Counted from the stretch's first letter, positions 34,454 to 48,528 are shown. The stretch: 64,000 nucleotides of DNA from Rhyacophila brunnea (GCA_022495005.1 JAGYXB010001759.1:1-64000); one strand, 5' to 3'. Translations and numbers: made by a program. Notes: a model not told the origin generated them from the letters alone.

Positions 34454-34908
34454 AGGATAATATCCCACATGTCTTCATATTTTATACTCACTCAGTAATT
34501 CTACCAATAGATCTAGGTATAATATAACCATACAGCAATGTTTTTTTTTAGTCAAACAGTTTGTAGGTACCTACATCAAATTATTTGTACCCAGTTTGTG
34601 TACATATAGGTAGGTGTAACATGCGTAATTAAATGTACTGAAATATATTTTGTTTGTAAAGCATTGATCCGCGCAAAACCTGTTTCATTCGAGATGACGC
34701 GATTTCTTTGCCAAGAGCAAATGGAGAAAGTGGACGTAATGAAAATAAGTACGTTATCCCAAGCGCGTTATGAAAGGAATTATCATTAAAATAGATATTT
34801 TGTTTTCCGTACAACGATACCCGTCTTAATTTTAATTTATGGTAGATTCAGATAAATGAAACTTTCCGGTCTTACTCATTTACACAATTGCTATCAAGGC
34901 AAGCTTTC
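34454..34908. other. No gene seen
   Basis: AT-rich, no supported feature. Confidence 0.35.
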
Positions 34909-34911
34909 TTA

Positions 34912-35092
34912 GTGCTCGGCCGTAGTGATTTGGCGGGCGCGGCGCGGCGGCGTCCTGCGAAACTCAAACGTATAACCGTGTGTATTATGTCCCAAAAAAG
35001 ACACTCTCTACGAACATTTTACACACGGTTATATGTTTGAGTTTCGCAAGACGCCGCCGCGCCGCCCCCGCGCGACCACTACGTTCTTGCAC
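34912..35092. mobile_element. GC-rich hairpin MITE, 181 bp, TTA duplication
   Basis: Arms of about 75 bp: GTAGTG..GGCGCGGCGGCGTC..TGCGAAACTCAAAC..ATAACCGTGTGT, repeated inverted on the right. TTA flanks both ends (34909-34911 and 35093-35095), as in PIF/Harbinger insertions. RNA from it would form a long, nearly perfect hairpin. Confidence 0.75.
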
Positions 35093-35129
35093 TTACTTGT
35101 TTAAATTTCACAGACAATATTGTGTATCG

Positions 35130-35345
35130 CCAGTTACCATAAATAATGAAATTACCTAAAACCTATCAGGCACCATTAGCGAGGGGTGTAAGATTAGTAA
35201 ATGCGCTCCCTAAAGACATTTTCAATGATGTACTTTGCATTTTATTTTTGAAATTTTATTGTATAAAATTGTTAATGTTTTTTATTATTATTATAAATAT
35301 TCTCTCTTGTGACAGTAATATAATATTGTTATAATGTAAATCTCA
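35130..35345 (+). pseudogene. Possible C-terminal tail of a LINE RT
   Basis: Frame from 35146 reads TYQAPLARGVRLVNALPKDIFND, like the RxNxLPxDI tail of CR1/jockey-type RTs, then becomes low-complexity and stops at 35332-35334. AAATAAATAAATAAAT near 35400 could be the element tail. Weak. Confidence 0.35.
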
Positions 35346-35349
35346 TGTA

Positions 35350-35865
35350 GTGAACGTCCTGAATTTTGATTCATTATGTCCACAATGTTTTGTTTTCTTA
35401 AATAAATAAATAAATTTCACTGTTCGAAGATAATAATGTATGGTGTATCAATATTTTATAATTCTCACGCACATACCTAACTAAGTGATTCAAATAAACT
35501 TAATTGTTGTAATCTAGCTATCTCTAACAGGCAGTATTCTAAACTATTCTAAATTTAAATGAATTTTATATCCACACTATTGAAGTTTTAAAATTAAAAA
35601 ATATGCTTTTATGAGCCTGAAATGCTTCAAGATTAATTAATATGAATACATGATTACAAAATTTGTCTTGATTTATCTGTCTGTCTGTAACGCAGGAAGG
35701 AAAACATATGTAAATATGTAGGAGAAACCGAAAATTTAAAAAAAAATAATCTGACACGAAAATAAAGGAATAATTTATTCTAATTTGGGTCGTGAAAGAA
35801 AACAAAATGATATTCTCATAATAGTTTGACAGATGATTACAGTGCAGTATTAGCAGATCGTCACA
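35350..35865. other. No gene seen
   Basis: AT-rich DNA upstream of the plus-strand LINE. Confidence 0.35.
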
Positions 35866-35869
35866 TCCA

Positions 35870-38800
35870 AGAATGTTGACAGGTGGTGCTGCTCCGGGTA
35901 TTTTTTTCTAGTCTGTAACCCCTAGAGAGCGCGTCTCCAGGTGGCGGATAGGAGAATGCCCTAATCAAGGGTAGGAGAAAAATAAAATATCTCCCGCGGA
36001 CCAACAGACCTGGCCCTCCAGGTTGGGGGTTGGGCAGAGGGTTAACCACTCTCTCCCGTGAAATCACCAAAGGTTACTAATACTACACAATGCCTCGGAC
36101 ATATGGCAACCGCTTCTAGACGACCCGGACCGAAAAATGGACTACGAATAGGATTTTGGAACGTACTCAGCCTATACCGAGCTGGCGCAGCTCAAAACCT
36201 AGTGGAAGAACTGTCAAAATATAAGGTCCAAATTACCGCCATCCAGGAAACCCGTTGGCCGGATAGCGGAGAACTTATAGTCGGACAGCATGTTATCTAC
36301 TATAGCGGAAACACAGAGGGGAAACATGTTTTCGGAACAGGTTTTGTGGTCGCTAGAGAAGTAGCAGATGCTATACTTTCTTTTGAACCCGTAAACGAGC
36401 GCATATGTGTGCTCAGAATCAAAGGAAGATGGTTTAATATATCACTTGTGAATGTACATGCCCCGACAGAGACTTCAGAAGAGGCCGAAAAGGATAATTT
36501 CTATGATCTCCTTGAAGCGACTTTTGACAGGCTACCGGGACATGATATCAAATGTGTGCTAGGAGACTTCAATGCGAAAATAGGGAAGGAAGCTGTATTC
36601 AGACCCTTTATTGGAAAAGAGAGCCTACATGATCATTCTAACGAAAATGGTAAAAAAGTGGCTCTCTTCTGCAGCGCCAAAAACTTAATCGCCCGAAGTA
36701 CCACTTTCCCTCGTAAAAATATACATAAAGTGACTTGGAATTCAAGGGACAGGAAGACCTTTAACCAGATTGACCATTTTCTAATTGATAGACGACACCA
36801 TAAAGCTATTGAAAACATTCGAAGCTACAGAGGCGCTGACTGTGATACGGACCACAACTTATCGATAGCAACCTTTAGGGAAAAACTTAAAAAGACAGCC
36901 CACGCAAATGCGAAGACGAGAGTGAAGTACCATATAGAAAAGCTGACAACTCCAAACGGAAGAGATAGCTACAGAAAAGAGTTAAAAAACCAAATCGGAA
37001 AACTCACCGAAGGAGAAGCCTGGAGTATCGATGAGAGGTGGAAGAGACTAAAAGAAGGAATGGTAAAAGCTGCGGAAGTCTCGATAGGACTGGCACCCAA
37101 GAAAGTAAAGTGCCCTTGGTACGACGACACTTGCCGACAAATGGTGGAGGAGAGAAAAGCAGAAAGAGCGCTCTATCTGCAAAATACGCAGAGCGAAGAA
37201 GCACAGAAACGATATAGCGAGACGTGCAAAAATGTCCGAAAGCATCTGAGAAAGTGCAAACGAAGCTTCATCAAAAGTAATTTTGAGCAGATGGAAGAAG
37301 AAGCAAAACGAAATAAAACTTGATCATTCTTCTCGAAAGTGAGCTTTGAAAAAAGAGGCTTTCAACCTAGCACGCTACAAATCAAAGATCAACAGGGTCA
37401 GATAGTGGCAAACAAAGAGCAAGTGCTAAACATATGGAAGTCCCATTTTGAAAACTTACTTCAACGCTCTGTACCAGATGAACCTTTGGAATCGCCAGAA
37501 ATCGCGACAGCAGAACCTCTTATACCGCCACCAAATAAGGCAGAGTTGATGGGAGCACTGAGTTATTTAAAGAATAACAAATCGGCAGGAAACGATAATA
37601 TTCCATCGGAGCTTCTCAAGCATGGAGGAGAAACCTTTCTTAGTGCCATGCTTGAGCTACTGCAACAAATATGGGAGGAAGAAAAGATCCCTGAAGCATG
37701 GAAAGAATCACTGGTCTGTCCTATCTTCAAGAAAGGGGACAAACTCAACTGTGCAAACTACCGTGGCATCTCTTCTTCCTACTGCATACAAAGTTCTGTC
37801 GAACATTATTCTCGAAAGAATTCTACCATATGCCGAAAACATTCTTGGTGACTACCAATGCGGCTTTAGACGAAACCGCAGTACTACCGATCAAATCTTT
37901 ACACTGCGCCAAATCTTTGAAAAGAAATGGGAATACGCCCAAGATGTACACTGTCTCTTTGTAGATTTTAAAACCGCATATGACTCTATTGATAGAGAAG
38001 CTCTCTGGAATATATTGAAAGAATTTGAAATACCGTCAAAACTTATAAATATAATAAAAGTATGCATGGACGGATCCAGAAGTAGAATTCATATGCAAGG
38101 TAGTATATCAGAATCTTTTAAGGTGACAGCAGGACTAAAACAAGGCGACTCCTTATCACCAATGCTGTTCAACTTAGCTTTAGAGAAAGCCGTTAGAGAA
38201 GCTCTGAAAGCAGAAGGTGGAGTTACCCTGAATGGGTCCCATAAAATATTGGGCTACGCAGATGATTTGGTGGTGCTCGGAGAATCTGAAGAAGAAGTCA
38301 GAGATATTTTCACTCCTCTGGAGGACACAGCGAAAAGGTTGAATCTACGAGTAAATGTGGGAAAGACCAAGTATTTGAAAATGACAAGAGGCATTGAACC
38401 CTCTGGAAACATTGGAATAAGAAACTCCTCGTTCGAGAGAACCTCTCTCTTCAAGTACTTGGGCTCCAACATTACCTCTAAAAATGAAATGTCCCTAGAG
38501 CTCTCTGACCGACTGAGAAGTGGAAATGCAGCGTACTTCGCGCTGAGTCGTCTGTTCAGGTCCAAAATGCTGTCCATCAAAACGAAATTCCGGGTGTATA
38601 ACGTGGTCATCAAGCCAATCGTCATGTATGGATGTGAAACGTGGGGTTTAACAGAAAAACAAGAAAAGGCGCTCCAAGTGTTTGAAAACAGAATCCTCCG
38701 GAGAATACTTGGACCCGTCAATGAGAACCACCGGTGGCGCATCCGCACAAACGCTGAGCTCTTCGACCGATACCAACCTAGAATCACTAATATTCTGAGG

Positions 38801-39070
38801 TCAAGAAGGCTCAGATGGGCGGGCCACGTTGTACGATCTGAACGATCTAGAACTCTCTATAGGATTTACAAAGGCACACCAGCTGGCACTCGACCTCTTG
38901 GCCGCCCTCGACGGAGATGGGCGGACAACATTCAAAGGGATGCGGAAAGGCTGGGGATAGTCAACTGGGAAGAGAGAGCGCTGGACAGAGATGCCTGGAA
39001 AAACGTTGTGCAGTCGGCCATGGACCTGAACGGCCCCTAGCGCCAGTTTAATAATAATAATAATAACATT
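35870..39070 (+). mobile_element. Nearly full-length APE-type LINE with TAA-repeat tail
   Basis: A GC-rich 5' UTR of about 190 bp (35870-36060, with CCAGGTTGGGGGTTGGGC) precedes a single long coding region, and a short 3' UTR ends in (TAA)n at 39050-39066. A single EN-RT ORF with no ORF1 and a very short 3' end fits an RTE-like clade. TAA tails also occur in I-type elements, so the clade is left open. No target duplication found by eye. Confidence 0.8.
36103..39040 (+). pseudogene. LINE endonuclease-reverse transcriptase, one stop and one frameshift
   Basis: From the first in-frame ATG (36103) to TAG at 39040, about 980 codons. APE endonuclease at residues 10-260: GFWNVLSLY, IQETRWPD, GDFNAK (36562-36579), CDTDHN. 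RT: NNKSAGNDNIPSELLK, FKKGDKLNCANYRGIS, FVDFKTAYDS (motif A), GLKQGDSLSP (motif B), YADD (38255-38266, motif C). C-terminal AGHVVRSERSR and PLGRPRRRW region. An in-frame TGA lies at 37321-37323 between EN and RT, and one base is missing near 37771-37780 just after NYRGIS. Otherwise open, so inactivation looks recent. The product would nick target DNA and prime cDNA synthesis there. Confidence 0.85.
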
Positions 39071-40473
39071 ATATAATAATAGTTACAAAAGAAGAAAAAC
39101 AAATGATAGACGAAAACAAAGAACGCAGATGTAGAAACAGATCGAATGAGCGTCGTATCCTTCAAAGCAATATTGCCAACATAACTAATATAGAATATGC
39201 AATGTTTTTTCACCGACACACTCAATTTAATATTTACAATATATTATGTATGACTGAATACGTTCGAAAATTAGATAATTTTATTTAGATATACTTAATA
39301 TTTTTGTATGTGTTCGAAAAGAAACATAAATTTTAATTTGAAAGACGCTCAGTAAAATTGGTAATTTAAATAAAGTAGGTAAATTTGGTAATAAATCATC
39401 TAGTTGTTTCGTCACATTAGCATGCATTGTGTTAAATGTATCATCATTTATCAGTACACGGTACACATAATTTGTTTACTATTGTTTTCAAACATGAAAA
39501 TATCTGATTGGTACAGCAGAAACAACTGGAGATCGCCGAGTATTCTGCTAGATAATAGAATATTCTATGTTCAATTTATTACTACCTATATCTTTTTAAG
39601 ATATGAAAAATATCGGTTATTATCAATTCTGAGTTCAATAGTCGTCCTCGTTTGTATTACTATTATTAGAGAGATAACCTTTGAATTCGGTTCAACAAAT
39701 CGCAGTTAGAATGGGAGTATTAACAGAGTTAAAGTGAATGTAATAATTCATTATGAATAATAGCAAGCGTACGCCATTGATATAAAATAGAAAAATGCAA
39801 TGCTCCGCATTTTTTAATTTTTTTTAATCATATACCACGGTAGGTGCCTGAGAGATATAGTATTTGAGACCGATTTGCATGAGCTTGTAAACATAGTACC
39901 TATGTTTGAAAGAGGTGTAGGTACACACTAATAATTAATATCTAATAATTATAAATAAGTACTAGTAGTTCAGTACCCACACCCCCAGCATGGCATGTCA
40001 CTACGTGAATAAGATTATCGTTGTCGCTTTCCTTCCACGGATTGTTCTAAATATCATTTATGGACGTAAAAAATAAGATACTTACTGGTACTTTATTATT
40101 TATAGATAGTCTCATCGTGAATGATAGATAAAACATTCATTTCGGCATGTAGAATATACGTTTTATAACTGCACTTTTTACTACACTGATATGCCTCTTT
40201 GCCTGATTACCTCGCATAAAATTAAATCAAATGATATTCACTTGTATTAATATATGTAGTAAAAAATAAATAATTATATACTTAATATAATTAAATAAAA
40301 ATATTTTTTTAGAATATATTAGATTATTTTCATCATAGAGCCGGAGTGCAAAGTTATGAAGCATATACTCTAACATCCTATAAAACTTGATTCTATAGTC
40401 AAAATAGCAACCATTTGTTACTGAAGAATTATTGTCATTGAGCATGATTCAGCTACTCACGTACGACGGACAC
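39071..40473. other. No gene seen
   Basis: AT-rich. The 101-codon plus-strand frame at 39404-39709 is not ATG-started, shows no domain and is not supported. Confidence 0.35.
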
Positions 40474-40481
40474 CTCAATAA

Positions 40482-40849
40482 CAATGGCGAAGGGTGGAGG
40501 TAGGCTGTAAGATCCGACATAAATAAGTCACACTTATTTGTTTTTATTGAACTAAAATACAACTTCCAGATGGTGATTGTTAGTTTTTAAGTTTAGTTAT
40601 TCAGTTAAACCCTGCCCTAATCAAACCATAATAAATTTTAAATATTTTATAAATATGCGAATATTTTTTTGCTATTATCTACTATGGCTTGGTTTAAGCA
40701 GGGTTTAATGTTATTTTAAAAACTAACCAATACTATTATCTATTTGTAGTCTTATTTCAATAAAAACAAATACCTACGTATGACTGACAAAATTTAGTGT
40801 GCATTATTTATGTCGGATCCTAATAGCCTACCTCCACCCTTCGCCACTG
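40482..40849. mobile_element. hAT MITE, 368 bp, CARTGGCGAAGG termini
   Basis: Left CAATGGCGAAGGGTGGAGG, right the inverse of CAGTGGCGAAGGGTGGAGG. Both arms also share GATCCGACATAAATAA. Flanks CTCAATAA (40474-40481) and CTCAATAG (40850-40857) match at seven of eight bases. An older split copy surrounds the RTE at 12415-14965. Confidence 0.8.
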
Positions 40850-40857
40850 CTCAATAG

Positions 40858-42340
40858 TCTCAACTTAAAATAAACTTAGCATACCTATATTGACACCAGT
40901 CAATTATTGTCATATTGGTCAATTTATCAACAATCATTCCAGTTCAAAAACAAATTTTGTGCGTGATAAAATTTTAATATGCAATATACTATTTTGTGTC
41001 ACTCATCAGCTGATTACATCATACATACGAGAGATAAAGTAATAATTAATTGCATTGAGAAATATTTTGTTTATGTTATTTTCGATAATTACTTATTTTG
41101 ATAAGTAGGATTCACAAGATATGTTCGATATTCGAATATGCATATAATCTATGCATAGATTTCTCAGTATTTATTTCTTCATTTGCACATTTTCAATCAG
41201 TTATATGGGTAATGACTTTACATTTAGATATAAGATCATTTCAACTTCATGTACATGATGCAATCAAATGGGTGTGTATTTACTTATTTATCCTTACATG
41301 AAATATCATTGAAAAGTAACTAAAACAATAACAATCAGCAAGTGGTGAGCATTCAATGTAAGTATGATCTCACGATTATGTTTATACTGTCGATTCAAGT
41401 ACCTATTTAATGAAAATTAATTCCCAACATTATATTATTTATGGCGAGGCCATTTTTAATCGTATAAAGAAGTAACTAAGTATTCAGCGAGCACACATTT
41501 TTAATGAAGTATTTATAAAACGTTTTGCACAAAGCTTGTAAGTAAATGCCATTACAAGATGGTCTTCGTGCATTGCCGACTCAAGTAGAAAGCCGATACA
41601 TTCACAACGACTGGTCCTATTTTTTCCGCCCCTTCCGCTGTTGTCTGTATGAACTGTCATTGCCTGTCATTGTTCTATAGAGTTCTCATACTGAAGCGTA
41701 TGTCGTGTACACACAGGGAATGGTTTGATTTGAATAGATAAGTTACATGATAAATAATAAACTAGCATTAACACACCTTCTACAAATATAATGCATAGAT
41801 CAATGCTACATATTTTTTTGAAATCAATATTACCACCGGTTTTTGTGTGAAGGACTAGTCTGACTTTGACAGCTGATGAATAATAGGAATATATATTATT
41901 TATAAATAATACTGATAGTTAATATATTTGATTTGAGATTTTTTTATAATTCAATTTGAAACGAGAAAGGGCGAATCAATATGTCAAGCAATCTGGGATC
42001 TGATTTTGACAGCTGAACAGTGGACCACTCGTTGCTTGTGCAAAAAGTTATGCTCAGGCTTTATTAATCTAAAGATGGCGGTGTCTTCGTGTCATCGCAT
42101 TGCTATTATTTAACACTGCCAATAGTTACGAATATATTATTAATTAATAATTAAATTACATAGTCATTTATACTAAGAAGATTCTAGCCTTGAAACTCGT
42201 AAAAACATTACGTTGGAATATAGGTGTAATGTGTGTACCTACTTATTACATTTAAGACACATTAAATACGCTCAAAAGAATTTAGTGCAAAATAAAAATG
42301 AGAATCTTAATATAGCAATTGAAATTTAAAAAAAAAAAAA
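40858..42340. other. No gene seen
   Basis: AT-rich DNA with short GC-richer spots (41610-41710), no supported ORF or repeat. Confidence 0.35.
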
Positions 42341-42345
42341 AAACC

Positions 42346-42545
42346 TGGCCCACGATGGCCATGCGGTTATCCCAAAACCACATGTTGTTTTTCACTGTGT
42401 TTTTGGACTAGTGTATGAGGCAGGGATCTAATAGATTAATGAAGTCGCTAACATCCATTTATCGTTAAAAAAGCTGTTAATACAACCTCCACCCTGTGTA
42501 GGCCCATATGATCTTGATATGATACAAATTATGAACGAACATGAT
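42346..42545 (+). repeat. SINE family 1, diverged sense copy
   Basis: GGCCCACGATGGCCATGCGG head, then ACATCCATTTATCGTTAAAA, CAACCTCCACCCTGTGTAGG and CCCATATGATCTTGATATGA, collinear with the family body. An A15 run precedes it. Confidence 0.65.
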
Positions 42546-44486
42546 CGGTTTCTTCCACTTAGACACACATTGACAACTGGTAGGTATAAAAATATATATC
42601 TTATAAATTTATTCCAAGAGGTTAATCATATCAATTAATTTACGAACACACGGAGACTGATTTAATACAATATTCCGTGAATGTTTTGTGTCCAAAAACA
42701 TTTCAATTTGGTGTATATTATTATAAAATGTATTGGTAACAAAATAATACTGCCATAATTTTATTATATGTAATAACAACAAAGTTGGAGGTTACAATTA
42801 TAATCAAGCCTGGAGTATAGATCGAATCAAAGTGAGGTAACTTGTAGTATTCCATTCGCACTGTCATTAATAGGACGATTTTTTCATTATGAAAAATATC
42901 ACGACGATGTATTCAGTAATAAAGACTGTTGGAATTAGCTTAAATTTAATTTTGTAGTATTTCTGCATAGTAATACACCATCTGGTTATTCAATTGAAAC
43001 TGAGATTATAATGAATTTCTACACCGTTCAATGTAGGTACCAGTTCTGGAGCAACTGATAATACTTACACAAATTATTATCTATTTGCCACGAATATTGA
43101 GAAAATAATCTTTTAGATAAATGGAAAATTTGGTCCCTTCTGCATTTTAATAATGTTTTAGGGCACATATACGCAGGTAATTATTGTTTCATTGCGATAA
43201 TTATAATAATACAATAATAATCGTGTCCATTTTTGAATAATGATTAGGTTAATTAAATAGTTTTTAATAGTATAGGTTTTTTAATTTTTTTACAATCCAG
43301 GAATGTACCACTATATGTAGTAATTCTACAAAAAATATGCACGATGTCGTAAAATGTTACAAGATATAAAAGAAAAACTGTGAAATATATATTGCATTGT
43401 CTAAAACGTAATCAGCCTTTATTAAATTGCCATTCGAATCTATAATTTATATGTCACACGCATATACTAAGATTATTATTCCGAACACTTTTTTCTTGCG
43501 ATAGAAAAAAACTAATCGAAAACGAAATTTCGAAAGATTATTTACGCCGACAAATGAGTGTTGCTAACTTCAGTGAGGCCTTTGCTCAACGATTTAAATT
43601 TGCCATAAAAATCTAAAACCGATTACAATAAGAAGAAAAAATCTAAGTTGCGGAATAATTGACACACTGAAATTTTTATTTCAAATGATAGTAAACCAAC
43701 CAAGAAATTTTTGTCTAGCAAGCTTTAACACTATGAATAAAATGTCAATTATTAAATATCAACGCATACTAGATTGTTCATCTTCTCCAAATCGGATATA
43801 TAATAATATAAAAGATGTTTTCATATAATGTTATAATAATGTTAATTTATCCTCGGTAGTACAGTTGGTAGGGTACCTGTTTCTAAAACTGTAGGTCGAT
43901 AGATCGATTTCACAACTCTCTTCACAATGTGTAATGAATTATAGTTAAATAAAATTAACCAAACTGGGCATGCTTCGCATATACAGAATATATGCACGCC
44001 CCCGATGTCAATATAACCCCACTATGTAGAGGGCTCACATGCTCCGTTCAGGGGCGTCTTATTATTAATATATTTAATCATTATTTATAATTGTTTATCT
44101 CTTCCGAAAAGTGGAAAGATGTTTGCTGGAATTAAAATGCAATTAAGTACTTACTACAATTTAAAAATGAATTGCATTTTGTGTTTATTTGGTAACTATA
44201 CTACCTATTCACTATGAAATTAACTGTATGTTTCAGAACAGCTTTTCAAAATATTCTTTTGCTTACTTTTTGCTTCCACACCGCCCCACATTTGGTTCTG
44301 AGGCTACTGCGATAACGCCCACTTTGGGAACCATTACACTGGATCGAACACACATTGAAGAAAAATACAAATTTGTTTGAAACAGCACCCATATTTTGGT
44401 GATATTATCTTCAGACAGGCGGTATATCGATCAGCCCACCGTGAGATTATGTACCCAATAATAAGTAATAACTATGTATATTATTA
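42546..44486. other. No gene; one tRNA-like scrap
   Basis: 43852-43915 resembles a tRNA head (TCGGTAGTACAGTTGGTAGGG, then a decayed B box), probably SINE-derived. The remainder is AT-rich without supported features. Confidence 0.35.
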
Positions 44487-44625
44487 ACGCCCACGATGGC
44501 CGAGCGTCTAACGCGTCGGTTTATAATGTCGTGGGTCCCCGGTTTGAACCCGTGGTTTGGAAAATACACATATTGAGGCCTATATGATCTTAGGATCAGA
44601 CATAGTCAAAAAACAATATATTATG
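44487..44625 (+). repeat. SINE family 1, internally deleted sense copy
   Basis: Head CCCACGATGGCCGAGCGTCT, anticodon-loop-like TTTATAATG, T-arm CCGGTTTGAACCCG, then a jump to GAGGCCTATATGATCTTAGG and CATAGTCAAAAAACA. About 100 bp of the body is missing. Confidence 0.7.
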
Positions 44626-44629
44626 TAAC

Positions 44630-44930
44630 TCGCGATCACCCACGACTTCATCCGCGTGAAATATGGAAAAATAGACAGATACACAACGAAGCAATAGACT
44701 AAATCGTATTATTAATTGTTCAATTTTCACCAAATTTCTTTTAAGATAACGAGAATCGAAATGAAAGTATATATGAAAAAATTATTAAGTTAGTAACAAT
44801 AATATTGTAGTCTATAAGCTATGTAAGTTTTATCAATATTGGTCGAGTGGTTTTTGTGTTATGTTATAAGTTATAACCGAACAAACGAACAAGCATATAG
44901 ACTTGAATTGTATTATTATTTATTAGTATA
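44630..44930 (-). mobile_element. Helitron-like or SINE-like fragment
   Basis: On the minus strand it runs from AATAATAATACAATTC, TTGTTCGTTTGTTCGG to CACGCGGATGAAGTCGTGGG. The A/T-rich start with TTTGTTTG-type words and a GATGAAGTCGTGGG end are those of a very common arthropod repeat whose terminus is usually CTAG. That terminus is lost here. Confidence 0.4.
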
Positions 44931-47900
44931 GGTACTATATAAGTAATGTATTATTGCCACTCTCAGCATACTGAAATGAGATGGAGACTCGCTATTTACA
45001 TTGCATAATATATAAACATATGTCATCAATCATAAAATAATGCTTCTGTATCATCTCATATAGGATTGAGATGACAACAGAAAACATGTCTCAATATAAA
45101 ATAAAACAGATGCCTAGGCAATTTGTTTAGAGACGTGACGATAACACGCTTTTAATTAGAGACCCAAGCCGTGTAAAAATCTTTAAATTAATATCGTGTT
45201 GAGCAATCTAAAACTAGTTAATTAAGTATTTGGTTCAAATGATAATGATGCAGAGTGTTTGTAAGCAAGTGAGCCACTTTCCGACACGGTCGGTGCAGTT
45301 TTGTTCGCAGGGTATTTGATTTCCACGCATTTTGCACAATGCATTCAAAACGAACAAGATCTGTCGTAACTCAGTACTTACTACAATAATGGTACGTAAA
45401 CTGTGAACAGTTGATGTGAGCATTGAAAAATATCAGGAAAAAAATATTATTGTAACTGAATTAATTATTAAAAAAAAAAATTTAAAACACAACAAAATTA
45501 TTATTGTTTACATACTTATTGTTTAACATTATGGTAATGTATAATTATTATGTTATTTTTAATGCAATCTATTTTCAGATTACAATAATTATTGTAATAA
45601 TAAGTATTTTAAAATATGTTATGTAAGACAGTTAATTAACGTATTTCATTAGAACATTTTAAATCCAATTGCATCCCTCCTCACGACAAAAACAAAACAA
45701 AAATTCCTCTACTCCTTAGAAACTAGAAAAAAATACTAGGTTGCAGTGCCGCCTGTCAACATTTTTCAATGTGTTTTGGTTCGTGAATATAAAATATTTT
45801 GATTAAAATCAGATTGAGACTTCATTACTGCCTAACTTTTCCATCAATATTTCACACATCAATTGTAATGTCGTTTAATACTTTCCATATACCCGTTATA
45901 AGAGTATCCCCATCATTTGTTTTTTTTCATGACACGATTTAAATAAACGATTCTTTTATTTTCGAATTTTGAAGTTGCGTTTACGTATATCTTTTCTTTC
46001 ACCTTATTATTAATTAATATAACTAATAATAAATATAAATAATATAACCAATTAATACGTATTCTCCCCACCTCGCTCTCTCCTACACATTTACATATAT
46101 TGTCTTTCATGCGTTATAGATAAATAAATAAAAATAGACTAGGTATTAAATATTTTTTGTATGTGTAATTACTAATTAATATCATAGCATCATAAATACG
46201 CCGAAAAAAGAGAGTAAATTAAATCCGGCATGACATAAATCATAAAAGGTATTTATTTAGTGATAAGACGCTCTGTGAAAATTCACTCACCAATCATTCC
46301 TTGCATATTTATAATCCAAAATAATCCACAGAAAAAATAAAATCATCACAAAATAGAACCAACAAAAAACACGCGTTCAATTATTTCAAAGATGCGATTT
46401 CACTTCACAATAGTTTAATACTAAAGCAATATGAAAACGTCAACAAATATTATCTAACATAATATTTGACGATCGTTAAAATCAATGTAAGTATATTTTT
46501 GTTTACTTCGCGAAAATTAATAATCTGTGAATAAGTGTTGTTTGTATTTATTACTGGAGTAAGTAAGATGGAAAAGAGATTACGAAATGTAATAATATAA
46601 ACATGAAGTAATCGCATATGCCTTGACCTCTTATAACAGCTGCTGTACATTTTAACTACATCCATTAATGTTTTTAATCATGATGGTTTGGCATGTCTGC
46701 ATCCAATACGTTGATAAAAATATTCAAAATAAACAAAATAAAAATTACTAAAACACATTAATAAATATGCTGCGATGATTTTCAGATGATCATTAAATTG
46801 ATTGAACTAATTTATTGTATTCCTTACAACAGTGGCGAAAACTCCATACTAGGCTATATTATTTAAGCCTACCTTCTTCATTAAAATAAATTTTAATTAC
46901 TCATTAACAAATTTAAATAATAACTTTATTATTTTATATATAATTTTCCAACGATATCCGTCTATTATAGGTATGTATTATAAATCGATTGTCAGCTCGC
47001 TCAATCAGACAGATAGATCAAGCTATGACACCTATGCAATCAAACAAAGGCTGTAACTAATTTGGTACAATAACACAAATGCTGTAAAAAAAAAATACAC
47101 ACACAATATAGTCAAAACCAGTATCATACTATCGCGTGCAATGAGGCTGTAGGTAATTAAATTAGCCCGTTTACAATTTACAGCAATGTAATTTTTGTAT
47201 ACATTTCCATTAATTCACGCCAGCTATCATGATATCATGGTTGACACACTGAACTACCAAGATAGTAGAATTTTCTAGTCTGAGTTCGAATCACGATTTG
47301 GCAGTACCTACTTTTTAAAACATCTATTTAAATATAATATTTTTTGTTCATAAAATACTGAAGAAGAACAGAATTCAAATCCTGTAAATAAAGATGTCCT
47401 AGTGCTTACTTTCAGTACCTACTACAATACATTCAACAGGCACCCTTTGTCACTACAAGCAGCTTATACGAGGCTGATATATGAAAATTTTAAAGGAAGT
47501 GTTAGGTATATGAGTATTCAAAGTTGTAAATATTTGACAATTGGGTGTGTGTTCAACAAATTGACTTTCCCATGAAAACATTGTTTATTTTAAGGCATTA
47601 AATTATCTAATGAGATATAAGTATTTTTAAACATACCAACTCATATTCAAATGCCTACATTATATATTGAATTACGTATTATTAATAGTATACGAATTTT
47701 AACAAAATTACCCAACTTCGTCTAATCCATTTGTTGACAAACCGTATTATATTTTGCAAAACACTTTTCTTTCAAACGAAACGATATATGCATTATAAGT
47801 GTAAGTGATGAAAATTTAAATAAATACACTTAAAATATATATTACTTAATACAAATAAAACCACCACATGTGGTATATTTCACTATAAAACAATTAATAA

Positions 47901-48526
47901 TAAGTGTATATATGCACCTAAATAATTATGTTTTAAAAAGATTTGAAAGTGAGCTGTTGCTTTTGCAGTGTGAAAGTTAAATATTCGGCCTGCCTTGTAC
48001 TGTCAATATAATATTACGATGAATTATTGATACCTAAGTACATTCTAAAAACTAAAAATATAGAATTAATCCAACAATATTCAATTGAGTATGTATGTAT
48101 ATTGCAGTTCTAGTAATTGTTTAATGTGTATTAAATATGTGATAAGGATTATTATCTATTATAAAAAACAGCGAGCTGTTTTGCGAAACTGGTTTGTAAA
48201 ATTCATTTTCAAAATGCATACTGACGTGATTTGTACTTATATATAAAAGTAAACCATCATAACAGCGGCCAATAAGTCCAACAGCCTTGAAAGATGCCTA
48301 AAGCACTCAGAGGTTGCAAAAATAAATGTAAATAAAATAAAGCAATGTTTCCTTATCATTCACGTTAGGTCAATAATAATTATTTGTATATATTTTTATG
48401 GATTTTATGTTATCTTTTAGTGCCTATATACATACAAGGGTGGAGTTGATGACATAATTGGTTTAATAAATACGGTTAAATCCTTATAAATGAATTACCG
48501 TATGGCATCGATGTAAATCTGTATTT
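44931..48526. other. No gene; one tRNA-like scrap
   Basis: 3.6 kb, AT-rich. 47235-47310 has a tRNA-like TGACACACTGAACTACC..GAGTTCGAATCACGA segment, likely a SINE head. The 65- and 71-codon minus frames at 45913 and 46450 show no domain and are not supported. Confidence 0.35.
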
Positions 48527-48528
48527 TA

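Noticed and set aside
41098..41301. Small plus-strand ORF with hydrophobic residues
   Set aside because: Typical chance frame in AT-rich DNA: no ATG context, no repeat or domain support.
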